DNA of 43,980 nt from positions 1-43,980 of the forward strand of contig CAZNHL010000037.1 of NCBI GenBank assembly GCA_964572965.1, in the 5' to 3' direction. This DNA is from CAZNHL01 sp964572965. GTDB taxonomy: Bacteria; Bacteroidota; Bacteroidia; Cytophagales; UBA9547. Of this stretch, positions 32,213 through 41,885 are shown one piece after another (within the stretch, counting starts at the first letter, position 1; each line of letters begins with the position of its first letter). The notes below the pieces were generated by a model. It worked only from the letters and a program-made list of their open reading frames with translations, was not told the DNA's origin and searched no databases. Made by a program: the position numbers and the translations under genes.

Positions 32213-34810
32213 ATGGATCAAACAGAACTTCCGGAAGATTCTATAGACAATACGAATAAAGACGAGAGCCTGCAAGGTGTCATTCCTGTTTCGGGGATGT
32301 ACGAAAACTGGTTTCTCGATTATGCCTCTTATGTAATTCTTGAGCGTGCTGTACCTGCCATTGAAGATGGTTTGAAGCCTGTACAGAGACGTATTCTGCA
32401 TGCGATGTATGAACTTGATGACGGACGCTTTAATAAAGTGGCCAACATCATCGGTACAACTATGCAATTTCACCCGCACGGCGATGCTTCTATTGGCGAT
32501 GCAATTGTAGCACTGGGTCAGAAAGATTTATTGATTGAAACTCAGGGAAACTGGGGTGACGTACGTACCGGTGACAGTGCAGCGGCTCCTCGTTATATTG
32601 AAGCAAGGCTTTCAAAGTTTGCCCTGGATGTAGTTTTTAACCCCGATACAACTGAATGGCAGGCATCTTATGATGGTCGTAAGCGCGAACCGGTAACCTT
32701 GCCAGTAAAGTTTCCTTTGTTGCTGGCGCAAGGGGTTGAAGGGATTGCGGTAGGTCTCTCTACCAAGATCATGCCTCATAATTTTATCGAGCTCATCAAC
32801 GCTTCTATTGGTATACTGAAAGGAGAGGAACCTAATGTATATCCAGACTTCCCGACAGGTGGTATGGTGGATGTGTCCAACTATAATGGTGGCCAGCGCG
32901 GGGGTAAAATAAGAGTTCGTGCAAAGATTGAGGAGTTAGATAAAAAAACGCTGGTTATCAAAGATATACCATTCGGAACAACTACAACTTCTTTAATGGA
33001 AAGTATCGTAAAAGCAAACGATGCCGGAAAGATTAAAATTAAGAAAGTAGTTGATAATACAGCGAAAGATGTAGAGATACAGATACAGCTACAGCCGGGT
33101 GTTTCTCCAGACATTACAATTGATGCACTCTATGCTTTTACTGATTGTGAAAGCTCTATTTCGCCGAATGCATGTGTGATCGTAGGTGAGAAGCCTCGTT
33201 TCATGAATGTAAATGACATTCTGAAAGTTTGCACATTCAACACTAAGGATCTTCTCAAAAGAGAGCTTGAAATAAAGTTAAATGAACTTAAAGAAAGAAT
33301 TTTCTTTAGTTCATTACTAAAGATTTTCATTCAGGAAGGTATGTACAAACATCCTGATTACGAAACATCAGGAAATTTTGAGGTTGTGGTTGAGGTATTA
33401 AACAAATTGTTTACACCTTTCTTTCCTCAGTTTTACAGAGAAATCCTTCCGGAAGATTATAAGAAGCTGATTGATAAACCAATGAGCAGCATTACGCGCT
33501 TCGATGTGAAGAAGGCGGATGAAATCATGAAGCAACTGGAAGATGAGATCAAGACTGTTTTATACAATCTTAAACATCTGACAGAATACGCTATCGGCTA
33601 TTATCAGCGCCTGCTTGATAAATATGGAAAAGGGCGTGAGCGCAAAACAGAAATCCGTGCATTCGAGACAATTTCTGCCACTGTAGTTGCTGCTGCTAAC
33701 GAAAAATTGTACATCAACCGAAAAGAAGGTTTTATCGGTTATGGCCTGAAAAAGGACGAATACATCTGCGATTGCTCAGACATTGACGATATCATCGTTT
33801 TCCGTGGAGACGGGGTTTGTAAAGTGGTCAAAATAGGCGATAAGGTTTTTGTCGGTAAAGATATTATCCATGCCGGAGTTTTCAAGAAAACCGACGACAG
33901 GATGGTCTATAACCTGATCTATCTGGACAATAAGTCGGGCAGATCAATGGTGAAGCGTTTCCAGGTAACAGCTATTACCCGCGATAAGGAATACGACCTG
34001 ACTATGGGCAATAAAGGTTCTAAGGTGCTTTACTTCACCGCGAATGCTAATGGAGAAGCAGAGATTGTTGCTATACAGCTTACCCCTTCGTCAACGGCAA
34101 GAGTGAAGTTGTTTGATTTTAACTTTGCTAACATCGAAATCAAAGGGCGTGCTTCACAAGGGAATATCCTGACAAAATATCCTGTCAGAAAGATCACTTT
34201 CAAAACAGCCGGCATATCAACACTTGGCGGCATTGATATTTATTATGATATAGTAATCGGCCGTTTGAATACTGATAAGCGAGGTAAGCATATCGGTAAC
34301 TTCAATGGAGAAGATAAAATCCTGGTCATTGATAAAGCCGGTAATTATGAATTGACTTCTTTTGAGCTAACAAACAGATATGAAGCAAATAACATTGCTC
34401 ATATTGGCAAGTTTGACCAGGAGAAAATTATTTCAGCAATCCACTTTGACGGTACTAACCATTTAGTGAAACGTTTTAAAGTTGAAACAGCTACATTAGG
34501 GAAGAAATTCAGCTTTATCAGCGATGCTAAAGGAGCAAAACTGATACTGGTTTCTACACTTGACAACCCACAGGTTGAGCTGGAAGTTGAAAAAGGCAAG
34601 GAGAAGGAGAAATCTGTACTTGATTTGTCAGAAGTAATAGATGTAAAAGGCTGGAAAGCTCTGGGGAATAGGTTATCTCTGAATCGTGTAGTAAGTGTCA
34701 ATCTGATTGAACCTGTGGCTGCAGAAGAGGATAATGGAGAACTGGAAGTGGGTGATACCATTGACTTTGACGTAAAAAATGGTAATCAGGACCAATTAGG
34801 CATATTTTAA
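32213..34810 (+). CDS. parC: DNA topoisomerase IV subunit A (ParC/GyrA family)
   Basis: The 865-residue type IIA topoisomerase A subunit. The breakage-reunion domain starts at about residue 28; the catalytic tyrosine is Tyr128 in SAAAPRYIEARLS, and the HPHGDASIGD loop is at 87-96. The C-terminal six-bladed pinwheel covers about 490-800 (VFRGDGVCKVVKIGDKVFVG). PRYIEARL instead of the GyrA MRYTEARL, and the absence of a GyrA-box repeat, suggest ParC of Bacteroidota rather than GyrA. ParE is not in the window. It is directly followed by a co-oriented DUF5686 gene with no intergenic base. Confidence 0.9.
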   Translation: MDQTELPEDSIDNTNKDESLQGVIPVSGMYENWFLDYASYVILERAVPAIEDGLKPVQRRILHAMYELDDGRFNKVANIIGTTMQFHPHGDASIGDAIVALGQKDLLIETQGNWGDVRTGDSAAAPRYIEARLSKFALDVVFNPDTTEWQASYDGRKREPVTLPVKFPLLLAQGVEGIAVGLSTKIMPHNFIELINASIGILKGEEPNVYPDFPTGGMVDVSNYNGGQRGGKIRVRAKIEELDKKTLVIKDIPFGTTTTSLMESIVKANDAGKIKIKKVVDNTAKDVEIQIQLQPGVSPDITIDALYAFTDCESSISPNACVIVGEKPRFMNVNDILKVCTFNTKDLLKRELEIKLNELKERIFFSSLLKIFIQEGMYKHPDYETSGNFEVVVEVLNKLFTPFFPQFYREILPEDYKKLIDKPMSSITRFDVKKADEIMKQLEDEIKTVLYNLKHLTEYAIGYYQRLLDKYGKGRERKTEIRAFETISATVVAAANEKLYINRKEGFIGYGLKKDEYICDCSDIDDIIVFRGDGVCKVVKIGDKVFVGKDIIHAGVFKKTDDRMVYNLIYLDNKSGRSMVKRFQVTAITRDKEYDLTMGNKGSKVLYFTANANGEAEIVAIQLTPSSTARVKLFDFNFANIEIKGRASQGNILTKYPVRKITFKTAGISTLGGIDIYYDIVIGRLNTDKRGKHIGNFNGEDKILVIDKAGNYELTSFELTNRYEANNIAHIGKFDQEKIISAIHFDGTNHLVKRFKVETATLGKKFSFISDAKGAKLILVSTLDNPQVELEVEKGKEKEKSVLDLSEVIDVKGWKALGNRLSLNRVVSVNLIEPVAAEEDNGELEVGDTIDFDVKNGNQDQLGIF

Positions 34811-37324
34811 TTGAACAAGCACATTTTTATTAAATCTCTTTTTACAGCTCTTACTATGGTAATGACAGTTTGTGCTTATGGGCAACAGACTGTCATTACC
34901 GGTAAAGTGACTGATGGTGGTACCGGTGAGGTATTACCTTTTGTGAATGTCTTTTTTAAAGGCACTTCAATCGGCGCTCAGACAGACTTTGACGGGATGT
35001 ATGAGATCAGGACTGACAAAGCTAAAGATACGCTGGTATGTATGGCAATGGGTTATCAGCGTCGTGAGAAAATTGTTAAAAAAGGACAATCCCAGCGAAT
35101 CGATTTCCAGCTTGCAGGCGATGAAGGCCATAAGTTAGACGAAGTAGTAATCAAGGCAGGAGAGAATCCGGCCTATGCTATTATCAGAAAAGCAGTAGCC
35201 AATAAGTCAAAAAATGACAAACGTAATCTGACAGCTTATGAGTACGAATCTTATAATAAGATTGAGCTGGATATTGATCAGATTTCAAATAAGTTAAAGA
35301 AAAGAAAGTTGTTTCGCCAGATCGGACAGCTAATGGACAGCCTTCAGAAGATTGCCGGTGAAGATGGGAGACCAATTTTACCTTTATTCATTTCTGAGAG
35401 TTACTCTAAAATTTACAAGACCAACAACCCTGACCGTACGCGGGAGGAAGTGCAGGCAACACATATTACAGGTGTTGGGATGGACGATGCTTCAGTACTT
35501 TCACAAATTGTAGGTGGTACATTCCAGGAATATAATTTTTATAAAAACTATCTGAGCATTCTTAATAAAGATGTTGTATCCCCAATTTCTGATAATTGGA
35601 AAGTGTATTATGAGTTCTTTTTAATAGATAGTTCATTTGTTGATAATTACTGGTGTTACCGAATTGATATGCAGCCAAAGAATCCTTTGGATCTTGCATT
35701 TACAGGCAGCATCTGGATCACTGATTCGAGCTGGGCAATCAAACGTATTGATGCTGCTATTGATAAAAGAGCCAATGTCAATTTTATAGACAAAATCAGG
35801 ATCCAGCAGGAATTGGAGCCAACTGCTGCCGGCCCATGGCTTCCTGTTAAAAACAGGGTACTGGTTGATGTGGCAGAACTTGCAGACAGCACTGCCGGTA
35901 TGCTTGCCAAGTTTTATTCAGCCAATAAGAAGTTTTATATAAACAGGCCGCGGTCTGCCGATTTTTACGAGGAGCAGATTAGTGTGGCAGAAGACTCCAA
36001 AATACAGGATAAGAGTTTTTGGGCAGCACATAGGCCAGATACGCTTACGGATGCTGAAAAGAGTGTATTCATGATGATAGACACATTAAGGAAGCTGCCG
36101 GTTGTTAACGCCTATGTGGAAATTGTTGAAACCTCTATCAGTGGTTATTATAAAGTCGGAAAACTTGATATCGGTCATTACCTGGCACTTTTTGCATATA
36201 ACACACGTGAAGGGCTGCGCTTAAGGATTGGCGGAAAAACCAATAGTGATTTCAGTAAGAAAGTTACCCTGGCCGGCTACCTGGCTTATGGTTTTCGGGA
36301 CGAAACAGCGAAGTATGGCTTTCAGGCAAAATACCTGTTTTCACGGAGGCACTGGACAGAAGCAGCTGTGTACCACCTTTATGACATAGGGCAGCTTGCC
36401 TATAGCTTCGATGACTTAAGAAGTAATGCATTACTGGAAGCCTTCTCAAGGTGGTCAAGGTACCGCAGAGCATATTATGCAACTTATTCAGGAGGGTATA
36501 TCGGGCGTGAGTTTACCAATGGACTGACGGGTAGGATAAGGATGAATTCCATGTATTTTGAACCACTTTTTAATTTTGGTTATTATAATGATCCTGAACG
36601 GGGAGTCGCAGGAGGTACTTCAACTAATTTCAGAAATACAGAAATAACATTTGAAGGCCGCTTTGCATTTAAGGAATTACTTTTGCAATCAGGTAACGAG
36701 CGCATCAGTTTGGGTACAAAAAAGTTTCCGATTATAACTGCAGGGGTAACAGTGGCGTCAAAAGGCATGCTGGAGGGAGATTTTACTTATCAGCGTTTGA
36801 ATCTTGATTTAAAACAGACTTTGAGATTGGGTGTTTTTGGAAAAGGAACTTACCATTTCAGTACGGGAGCATATTTGGAAGGGGCTCCTTATCCATTGCT
36901 GAAGCTGCATCAGGGTAACCAGAGTTTTTTCTACAACTCTGCCGCTTATAACACCATGAATTATTTTGAATTTGTGAGTGACAGATGGGCTTCTGTAAAC
37001 TACATGCATCAGTTTGAAGGCTTTTTCTTTAACCGTGTACCTTTGTTAAAGAGATTGAAAATCAGAGAACTGGCAGGGTTCAATGTACTTGAAGGTGCTG
37101 TCAGTTCCCGAAACCTGGATTATATTCCTGTACAGTACCGGACTGTTGATGGCCGGCCGGCTTACCAGGGTTTAGGTGCCGACCCCTACGTGGAAGTTTT
37201 TTATGGTGTTGAAAATATTCTTAAGTTTATACGTGTTGCCTTTGTACATAGAATGACTTATTTAGATCAGCCTTATGGCTTTGATCGCTTCGGGATAAAG
37301 CTTTCTGCTTACTTTACCCTGTAA
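34811..37324 (+). CDS. DUF5686 / carboxypeptidase-regulatory-like outer-membrane protein
   Basis: An 837-residue exported protein. Start: a TTG that immediately follows the parC TAA in the same frame; the first in-frame ATG (34856) would remove the signal peptide core (KSLFTALTMVMTVCAYGQ), so TTG is the real start. A carboxypeptidase-regulatory-like domain at about 25-100 (ITGKVTDGGTGEVLPFVN, then TDFDGMYEIR) is followed by the DUF5686 region with many aromatic beta strands, ending in a Phe-rich barrel strand. It should be an outer-membrane beta-barrel with an unknown cargo. Co-transcribed with parC and the TPR lipoprotein gene. Confidence 0.88.
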   Translation: MNKHIFIKSLFTALTMVMTVCAYGQQTVITGKVTDGGTGEVLPFVNVFFKGTSIGAQTDFDGMYEIRTDKAKDTLVCMAMGYQRREKIVKKGQSQRIDFQLAGDEGHKLDEVVIKAGENPAYAIIRKAVANKSKNDKRNLTAYEYESYNKIELDIDQISNKLKKRKLFRQIGQLMDSLQKIAGEDGRPILPLFISESYSKIYKTNNPDRTREEVQATHITGVGMDDASVLSQIVGGTFQEYNFYKNYLSILNKDVVSPISDNWKVYYEFFLIDSSFVDNYWCYRIDMQPKNPLDLAFTGSIWITDSSWAIKRIDAAIDKRANVNFIDKIRIQQELEPTAAGPWLPVKNRVLVDVAELADSTAGMLAKFYSANKKFYINRPRSADFYEEQISVAEDSKIQDKSFWAAHRPDTLTDAEKSVFMMIDTLRKLPVVNAYVEIVETSISGYYKVGKLDIGHYLALFAYNTREGLRLRIGGKTNSDFSKKVTLAGYLAYGFRDETAKYGFQAKYLFSRRHWTEAAVYHLYDIGQLAYSFDDLRSNALLEAFSRWSRYRRAYYATYSGGYIGREFTNGLTGRIRMNSMYFEPLFNFGYYNDPERGVAGGTSTNFRNTEITFEGRFAFKELLLQSGNERISLGTKKFPIITAGVTVASKGMLEGDFTYQRLNLDLKQTLRLGVFGKGTYHFSTGAYLEGAPYPLLKLHQGNQSFFYNSAAYNTMNYFEFVSDRWASVNYMHQFEGFFFNRVPLLKRLKIRELAGFNVLEGAVSSRNLDYIPVQYRTVDGRPAYQGLGADPYVEVFYGVENILKFIRVAFVHRMTYLDQPYGFDRFGIKLSAYFTL

Positions 37325-37342
37325 TATCGTTTGTGTGGCTTT

Positions 37343-38449
37343 ATGCAAAAGCGTAAATTTGGTTTTATTGTTCAGATGGGTCTACGTCTTATAATAGCTT
37401 TGTTATTTACTGGTGTTTTATTGTCATGCGGTTCCGGCGACAATAAAAGCGACCGTATGCAAGCTTTACCAAGCAGTAAAAACTTTAATACCGCTACAAC
37501 ACTGCGTATGCTGTCTGATGCCATTAAAGAAGACGATGAAGACGATCATCTTTATTATTTAAGGTCAAAAATTTTTTTTGATGCCAGTTATGAATTGTCT
37601 GCTCTCAATGACATTAATAAAGCAATAGAACTGAATGATGAAAGGGCAGATTATTATTTCTGGAAGGCATTTTTATTGACAAATGCAGGTAACTACAGGC
37701 TGGCTCAGAATGAATTGGCAGAAGCTGAGAAACTGGGTATGGAAGGTTATGAGTTTTATAATCTACGCGGTCTTATATATCTGAAACTGAATATGTATAA
37801 GCAGGCTTTTGATGCTTTGAACATAAGTATCAATAAAGCTCCTTTTTATGCAAGCTCATATATTTACAGAGGCATTGTGTACAACGTGATGGGCGATACT
37901 GTGAGAGCAATTGCGAACTTTGAAAAAGCTATCTACTATCAGGTTAATCTGCCGGAAACGTACTTTTATCTTTCAGAGACTTTTCTTGCACAGAAACGCA
38001 TAAAGGAATCAATTGAGATGCTTAACAAAGGTATTCGTTATGACTCTACCAATTACCTGTTAAACTATCAGAAAGGAAATATTTTGTATTCACAACATTT
38101 ACCTGACAGTGCTGCACGGTATTATAAGATTGCTGTAGAACAGAAACCATCTCTGTATGAAGCAGAATATGGCCTGGGCATGATTGCCTTAAATAATAAG
38201 AATTATCCTGAAGCAGAGCAATATTTTCAGCGGGTATTGAAATTCAAGGAAAACTATAAAGACAGTTATTATAACCTGGCAGTTTGTTACGAAAAAACAG
38301 GTAAAATGAATTTCGCGATTGACCTCTTAGATAAAGTGATAAAAAAAGATTCTACAGCTTTTGATGCACAAAAAATGCTGGAAAGAATAAATTTGCAAAT
38401 GAAGCGCGATTCAATTGCACACAGTCATTACAAAAACGATACATTATGA
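37343..38449 (+). CDS. TPR-repeat lipoprotein
   Basis: A 368-residue lipoprotein. The lipobox reads GVLLSCGSG, so the Cys is lipidated. I chose the ATG at 37343; a TTG at 37331 would add four residues. The rest consists of tetratricopeptide repeats from about residue 55 to 355, with typical units such as HLYYLRSKIFFDASYELSAL, YIYRGIVYNVMGDTVRAIAN and YLNLAV-like segments (YNLAVCYEKTGKMNFAIDLL). TPR lipoproteins act as scaffolds for cell-envelope assemblies. The stop codon overlaps the thrS start codon by four bases (ATGA), a sign of translational coupling. Confidence 0.88.
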   Translation: MQKRKFGFIVQMGLRLIIALLFTGVLLSCGSGDNKSDRMQALPSSKNFNTATTLRMLSDAIKEDDEDDHLYYLRSKIFFDASYELSALNDINKAIELNDERADYYFWKAFLLTNAGNYRLAQNELAEAEKLGMEGYEFYNLRGLIYLKLNMYKQAFDALNISINKAPFYASSYIYRGIVYNVMGDTVRAIANFEKAIYYQVNLPETYFYLSETFLAQKRIKESIEMLNKGIRYDSTNYLLNYQKGNILYSQHLPDSAARYYKIAVEQKPSLYEAEYGLGMIALNNKNYPEAEQYFQRVLKFKENYKDSYYNLAVCYEKTGKMNFAIDLLDKVIKKDSTAFDAQKMLERINLQMKRDSIAHSHYKNDTL

Positions 38450-40383
38450 TTAGAATTACCTTGCCTGACGGTTTGGTGCGTGAGTACCAGGAGGGGGTTA
38501 GTGGCTATGACATCGCTATGAGTATCAGCGAAGGTCTTGCCAGAAATTCCCTGGCGATTAAAGTGAATGGAGATGTTTGGGATTTGGCTCGTCCGATTAC
38601 TACGCATTCATCTATTCAGATCCTCACCTGGAACGACACTGAAGGAAAGGCAACATTCTGGCACTCTTCAGCCCACTTAATGGCCGAAGCGCTGGAATCA
38701 TTATACCCTGGTATTAAATTTGGTATAGGCCCTGCTATTGAGCATGGTTACTATTATGACGTTGATTTGGGGGGACGCGATTTTTCTCAGGAAGAGTTTG
38801 AAGCCATCGAAAAGAAAATACTCGAATTAGCAAAACAGAAGCTGGAATTTGTCCGCAAGGATGTTTCTAAGACAGATGCTATTGCTTATTTCAAAGAAAA
38901 AGGAGACGAGTATAAGCTGGAGTTACTGGAAGGCCTTGAAGACGGAAAGATTACTTTTTATACGCAGGGTAATTTTACAGACCTTTGCCGCGGGCCGCAT
39001 ATTCCGAATACCGGTTTCATCAAAGCTGCTAAGTTATTGAATGTCGCAGGAGCTTACTGGAGAGGAGACGAGAAAAATAAAATGCTGACCCGTATCTATG
39101 CAATTACCTTCCCTAAAGCGAAAGAGCTGGAAGAGTACCTGCACATGATCGAAGAAGCCAAGAAGCGTGATCACCGTAAGCTTGGCCGTGAGTTAGAACT
39201 GTTTACTTTCTCTGAGCGTGTTGGCGGTGGTTTACCATTGTGGTTACCAAAAGGAAATATGCTTCGTGACCGTCTGGTTGCGTTTATGCGTAAACTTTTG
39301 ATCAAAAGCGGTTACCAGTTGGTAACTACGCCCCATATTGGGATGAAGGAACTTTATGTTACTTCAGGTCACTATGAAAAGTATGGTAAAGATTCTTTTC
39401 AGCCAATCAGAACACCTGATGTGGATGAAGAATTCTTACTGAAGCCGATGAACTGTCCGCACCATTGCGAGATTTATAAATTCAAACCACACTCTTACAA
39501 AGAATTACCTTTGCGTATTGCTGAGTTCGGAACAGTGTACCGTTATGAACAAAGCGGAGAATTGCATGGATTGACCCGTGTACGTGGCTTTACTCAGGAT
39601 GATGCACATATTTTCTGTACACGTGACCAGGTAAAAGAAGAATTCATCAAAATGATTGATCTTGTTTTGTATGTATTCAAATCTTTAGGTTTCCACGATT
39701 ACGTAGCTCAGATTTCTTTACGTGACCCTGAAAACAAAACTAAGTATTTCGGTACTGACGAGGAGTGGGCTTTGGCAGAAATGGCCATTATTGAAGCTTC
39801 AGCAGAAAAAGGGCTGAATACTGTTACAGAATTGGGAGAAGCTGCCTTTTATGGTCCGAAACTGGATTTTATGGTGAAAGATGCTTTGGGTAGAAAATGG
39901 CAGCTTGGTACAATCCAGGTTGATTACCAATTACCTAAGCGTTTTGAATTGGAATACATCGGTGCAGATAACCAGAAACATACTCCGGTAATGATACACC
40001 GTGCGCCATTCGGTTCCTTGGAGCGTTTTATTGCGGTATTGACTGAACATACAGCAGGTAATTTCCCGTTGTGGTTGTCACCTGTACAGATCGCGGTATT
40101 GCCAATTTCTGAGAAATTCCACGATTATGCACAGAAGGTTTTCAAAGAACTGGAAGCAGAAGATATTCTGGGCTTTATGGATCAGCGCGACGAGAAGATC
40201 GGTCGTAAGATTCGTGATGCCGAAGTTCAGAAGGTACCGTTTATGCTGATTGTAGGTGAAAAAGAACAGGAAGAAGGAAAAATCTCCGTTCGTCGCCATG
40301 GCCAGGGCGATGTAGGTTCTATCACCGTTGAAGAGTTCATTGCTCATTTCAGAAGTGAGGTAAATAAAGACCTGAACCATTAA
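38446..40383 (+). CDS. thrS: Threonine--tRNA ligase
   Basis: Full-length 645-residue class II synthetase. TGS domain at 1-62; editing domain with the HSSAH motif (His73, His77) and CRGPH (Cys181, His185), needed to remove mischarged Ser-tRNA. The catalytic core carries the zinc ligands Cys337 (MNCPHHC), His388 (QDDAHIF) and His518 (MIHRAPFG), with motif 2 in VYRYEQSGELHGLTRVRGF. C-terminal anticodon-binding domain from about 550. The ATGA overlap with the TPR lipoprotein gene couples it to that gene, an unusual partner for a synthetase. A T-box was not seen. tRNA-Thr(UGU) lies 3.5 kb downstream. Confidence 0.97.
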   Translation: MIRITLPDGLVREYQEGVSGYDIAMSISEGLARNSLAIKVNGDVWDLARPITTHSSIQILTWNDTEGKATFWHSSAHLMAEALESLYPGIKFGIGPAIEHGYYYDVDLGGRDFSQEEFEAIEKKILELAKQKLEFVRKDVSKTDAIAYFKEKGDEYKLELLEGLEDGKITFYTQGNFTDLCRGPHIPNTGFIKAAKLLNVAGAYWRGDEKNKMLTRIYAITFPKAKELEEYLHMIEEAKKRDHRKLGRELELFTFSERVGGGLPLWLPKGNMLRDRLVAFMRKLLIKSGYQLVTTPHIGMKELYVTSGHYEKYGKDSFQPIRTPDVDEEFLLKPMNCPHHCEIYKFKPHSYKELPLRIAEFGTVYRYEQSGELHGLTRVRGFTQDDAHIFCTRDQVKEEFIKMIDLVLYVFKSLGFHDYVAQISLRDPENKTKYFGTDEEWALAEMAIIEASAEKGLNTVTELGEAAFYGPKLDFMVKDALGRKWQLGTIQVDYQLPKRFELEYIGADNQKHTPVMIHRAPFGSLERFIAVLTEHTAGNFPLWLSPVQIAVLPISEKFHDYAQKVFKELEAEDILGFMDQRDEKIGRKIRDAEVQKVPFMLIVGEKEQEEGKISVRRHGQGDVGSITVEEFIAHFRSEVNKDLNH

Positions 40384-40390
40384 TAAACCG

Positions 40391-40421
40391 AAAGGCTCCG
40401 CAAAATCTGCGGAGCCTTTCA
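40391..40421. terminator. Bidirectional terminator between thrS and pdxH
   Basis: Perfect 11-base stem AAAGGCTCCGC (40391-40401) / GCGGAGCCTTT (40409-40419) with a 7-base loop. It lies between the thrS stop (40383) and the convergent pdxH stop (40424). Confidence 0.87.
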
Positions 40422-40423
40422 TT

Positions 40424-41065
40424 TTATGGCGCCAGCCGGTCTAATTGCCAGCCTTGTGCTGTTTTGGTATAGAGAATTCTGTCATGGAGACGTGATGCTC
40501 TTCCTTGCCAGAATTCTATTTTAGCAGGTACGATACAATAACCACCCCAGTGAGCCGGTCTTGGAATAGCCATTCCTTTAAATTTACCGGTAAAGTTTTT
40601 CTCCTGTTCTTCCAGAAACTCTCTGCTTTCAATTACTTTACTTTGCGGAGAAGCCCATGCACCAATCCTGCTGCTTTCCGGACGACTGTTATAATAAGTA
40701 TCAGACGATTCTGCCGATACTTTTACTACTTTTCCTTCTATTCTTACTTGCCTTTCCAGTTCTTTCCAGAAAAAATTAATAGCAGCATAAGGATGGTTTG
40801 CTATTTCTGCACCTTTATTGCTTTCATAATTCGTAAAGAAAACAAAACCCTCGTCTGTCAGTTCTTTCAGAAGAACTACTCTTGAAGAAGGGTGTCCTTC
40901 CTTGTTTAAAGTCGAAAGGACAAAAGCGTTTACTTCATCGGCTTTAGCATTGACAACATCTTCAAACCATTTTTTGAATTGTTTCAGAGGATCAGGGTTT
41001 ACATCTGTAATGTCCAGACTGGCCTTTGTATAGTCTTGTCGTATTGCTGAAATATTAATGTTCAT
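40424..41065 (-). CDS. pdxH: Pyridoxamine/pyridoxine 5'-phosphate oxidase
   Basis: FMN enzyme making pyridoxal 5'-phosphate from PNP or PMP. The 213-residue chain shows the full family pattern: RQDYTKASLDITDVNPDPLK at the start, SSRVVLLKELTDEGFVFFTN, NFFWKELERQVRIEGKV, a SRIGAWASPQSKVI loop, HWGGYCIVPAKIEFWQGR, and the RLHDRILY/WQLDRLAP C-terminus that carries PLP-binding Arg residues. I chose the ATG at 41065; the longer frame (41095) would start with TTG, and the -7 box at 41093-41100 puts the transcript start inside that extension. Confidence 0.95.
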   Translation of the reverse strand: MNINISAIRQDYTKASLDITDVNPDPLKQFKKWFEDVVNAKADEVNAFVLSTLNKEGHPSSRVVLLKELTDEGFVFFTNYESNKGAEIANHPYAAINFFWKELERQVRIEGKVVKVSAESSDTYYNSRPESSRIGAWASPQSKVIESREFLEEQEKNFTGKFKGMAIPRPAHWGGYCIVPAKIEFWQGRASRLHDRILYTKTAQGWQLDRLAP

Positions 41066-41092
41066 GGTTTTTTGCAGCGCAATTTTATGGCA

Positions 41093-41100
41093 CAAAATTA
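41093..41100 (-). promoter_or_regulatory. -7 box of pdxH
   Basis: On the minus strand the sequence reads TAATTTTG, a perfect TAnnTTTG. It places the transcript start near 41086, 20 bases before the ATG at 41065. The -33 element is weak. Confidence 0.5.
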
Positions 41101-41195
41101 ATGATGTTCGTATATTAAAAGTAAAGGTATTTTGTTTCTTTCTGCGTCATAATCAGTTTTTGTTTTTTATTTAACAAAAGAATACCAGAAAAATG

Positions 41196-41226
41196 TTTCT
41201 ATTTCTAGGTTGATTTTATATACTTG
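41196..41226 (+). promoter_or_regulatory. Candidate yqgE promoter
   Basis: TTTC (41196-41199), 19 bases, TATACTTG (41219-41226), each with one mismatch from the consensus. Predicted start near 41233, 11 bases before the TTG start codon. Confidence 0.32.
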
Positions 41227-41243
41227 CTGATAATCGCTGCACA

Positions 41244-41813
41244 TTGGATGCTACAAATAACATATCGCTTGGCAAAGGACTCTTATTAGTGTCAGAACCA
41301 TTTTTGACTGATCCTAATTTTGAACGTTCTGTCGTTTTATTGTGTGAACACAATGAAGAAGGCTCTGTTGGTTTTGTACTGAACCATTCATCAAATCTGG
41401 TTTTAAGCGATGTGATTGATATTGATGCAGGAACGCCCGACTATGAGCTTTTTGTAGGAGGGCCTGTAGAGCATCAGACTTTACATTTTCTACATAGTTT
41501 AGGAGAGGAGCTGGAGGGAAGTACGTTTGTTTGTGAGGGTGTTTATTGGGGAGGGAGTTTTGATCAATTGAAGACAATGATGCGTGATGGTTTGGTTGAT
41601 CCTGACCAGATACGCTTTTTTATAGGTTATTCGGGCTGGTCCAACGGACAATTGGAAAAAGAAGCCAACTGGAATTCCTGGTTTGCAACACCTGCGAATG
41701 AGGAGTATGTTTTTAAAATATCCGAAGATGAACTTTGGAGAACTGTTTTGAAACAAATGGGGGGTAAATATAAAATGTATGCTAATTATCCGCTTGATCC
41801 TCGAATGAATTAA
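41244..41813 (+). CDS. yqgE: YqgE/AlgH family protein
   Basis: A 189-residue cytoplasmic protein of the YqgE/AlgH family. Family blocks are LLVSEPFLTDPNFERSVVLL, EHNEEGSVGFVLNH, then YELFVGGPVEHQTLHFLHS and RFFIGYSGWSNGQLEKE. The function is unresolved; in other bacteria it has been linked to alginate regulation and oxidative stress. It begins with TTG: no ATG lies in-frame upstream or within the first 100 residues, and the family start is about five residues before LGKGLLLV, as here. It is flanked by pdxH (divergent) and the DUF349 gene (co-oriented). Confidence 0.92.
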   Translation: MDATNNISLGKGLLLVSEPFLTDPNFERSVVLLCEHNEEGSVGFVLNHSSNLVLSDVIDIDAGTPDYELFVGGPVEHQTLHFLHSLGEELEGSTFVCEGVYWGGSFDQLKTMMRDGLVDPDQIRFFIGYSGWSNGQLEKEANWNSWFATPANEEYVFKISEDELWRTVLKQMGGKYKMYANYPLDPRMN

Positions 41814-41885
41814 GCAAATGCCCTTTTTTTGATTTTTTAAAGAAATTACTTATATATTTACAAGATAATTATAATTGTTTTTTAG

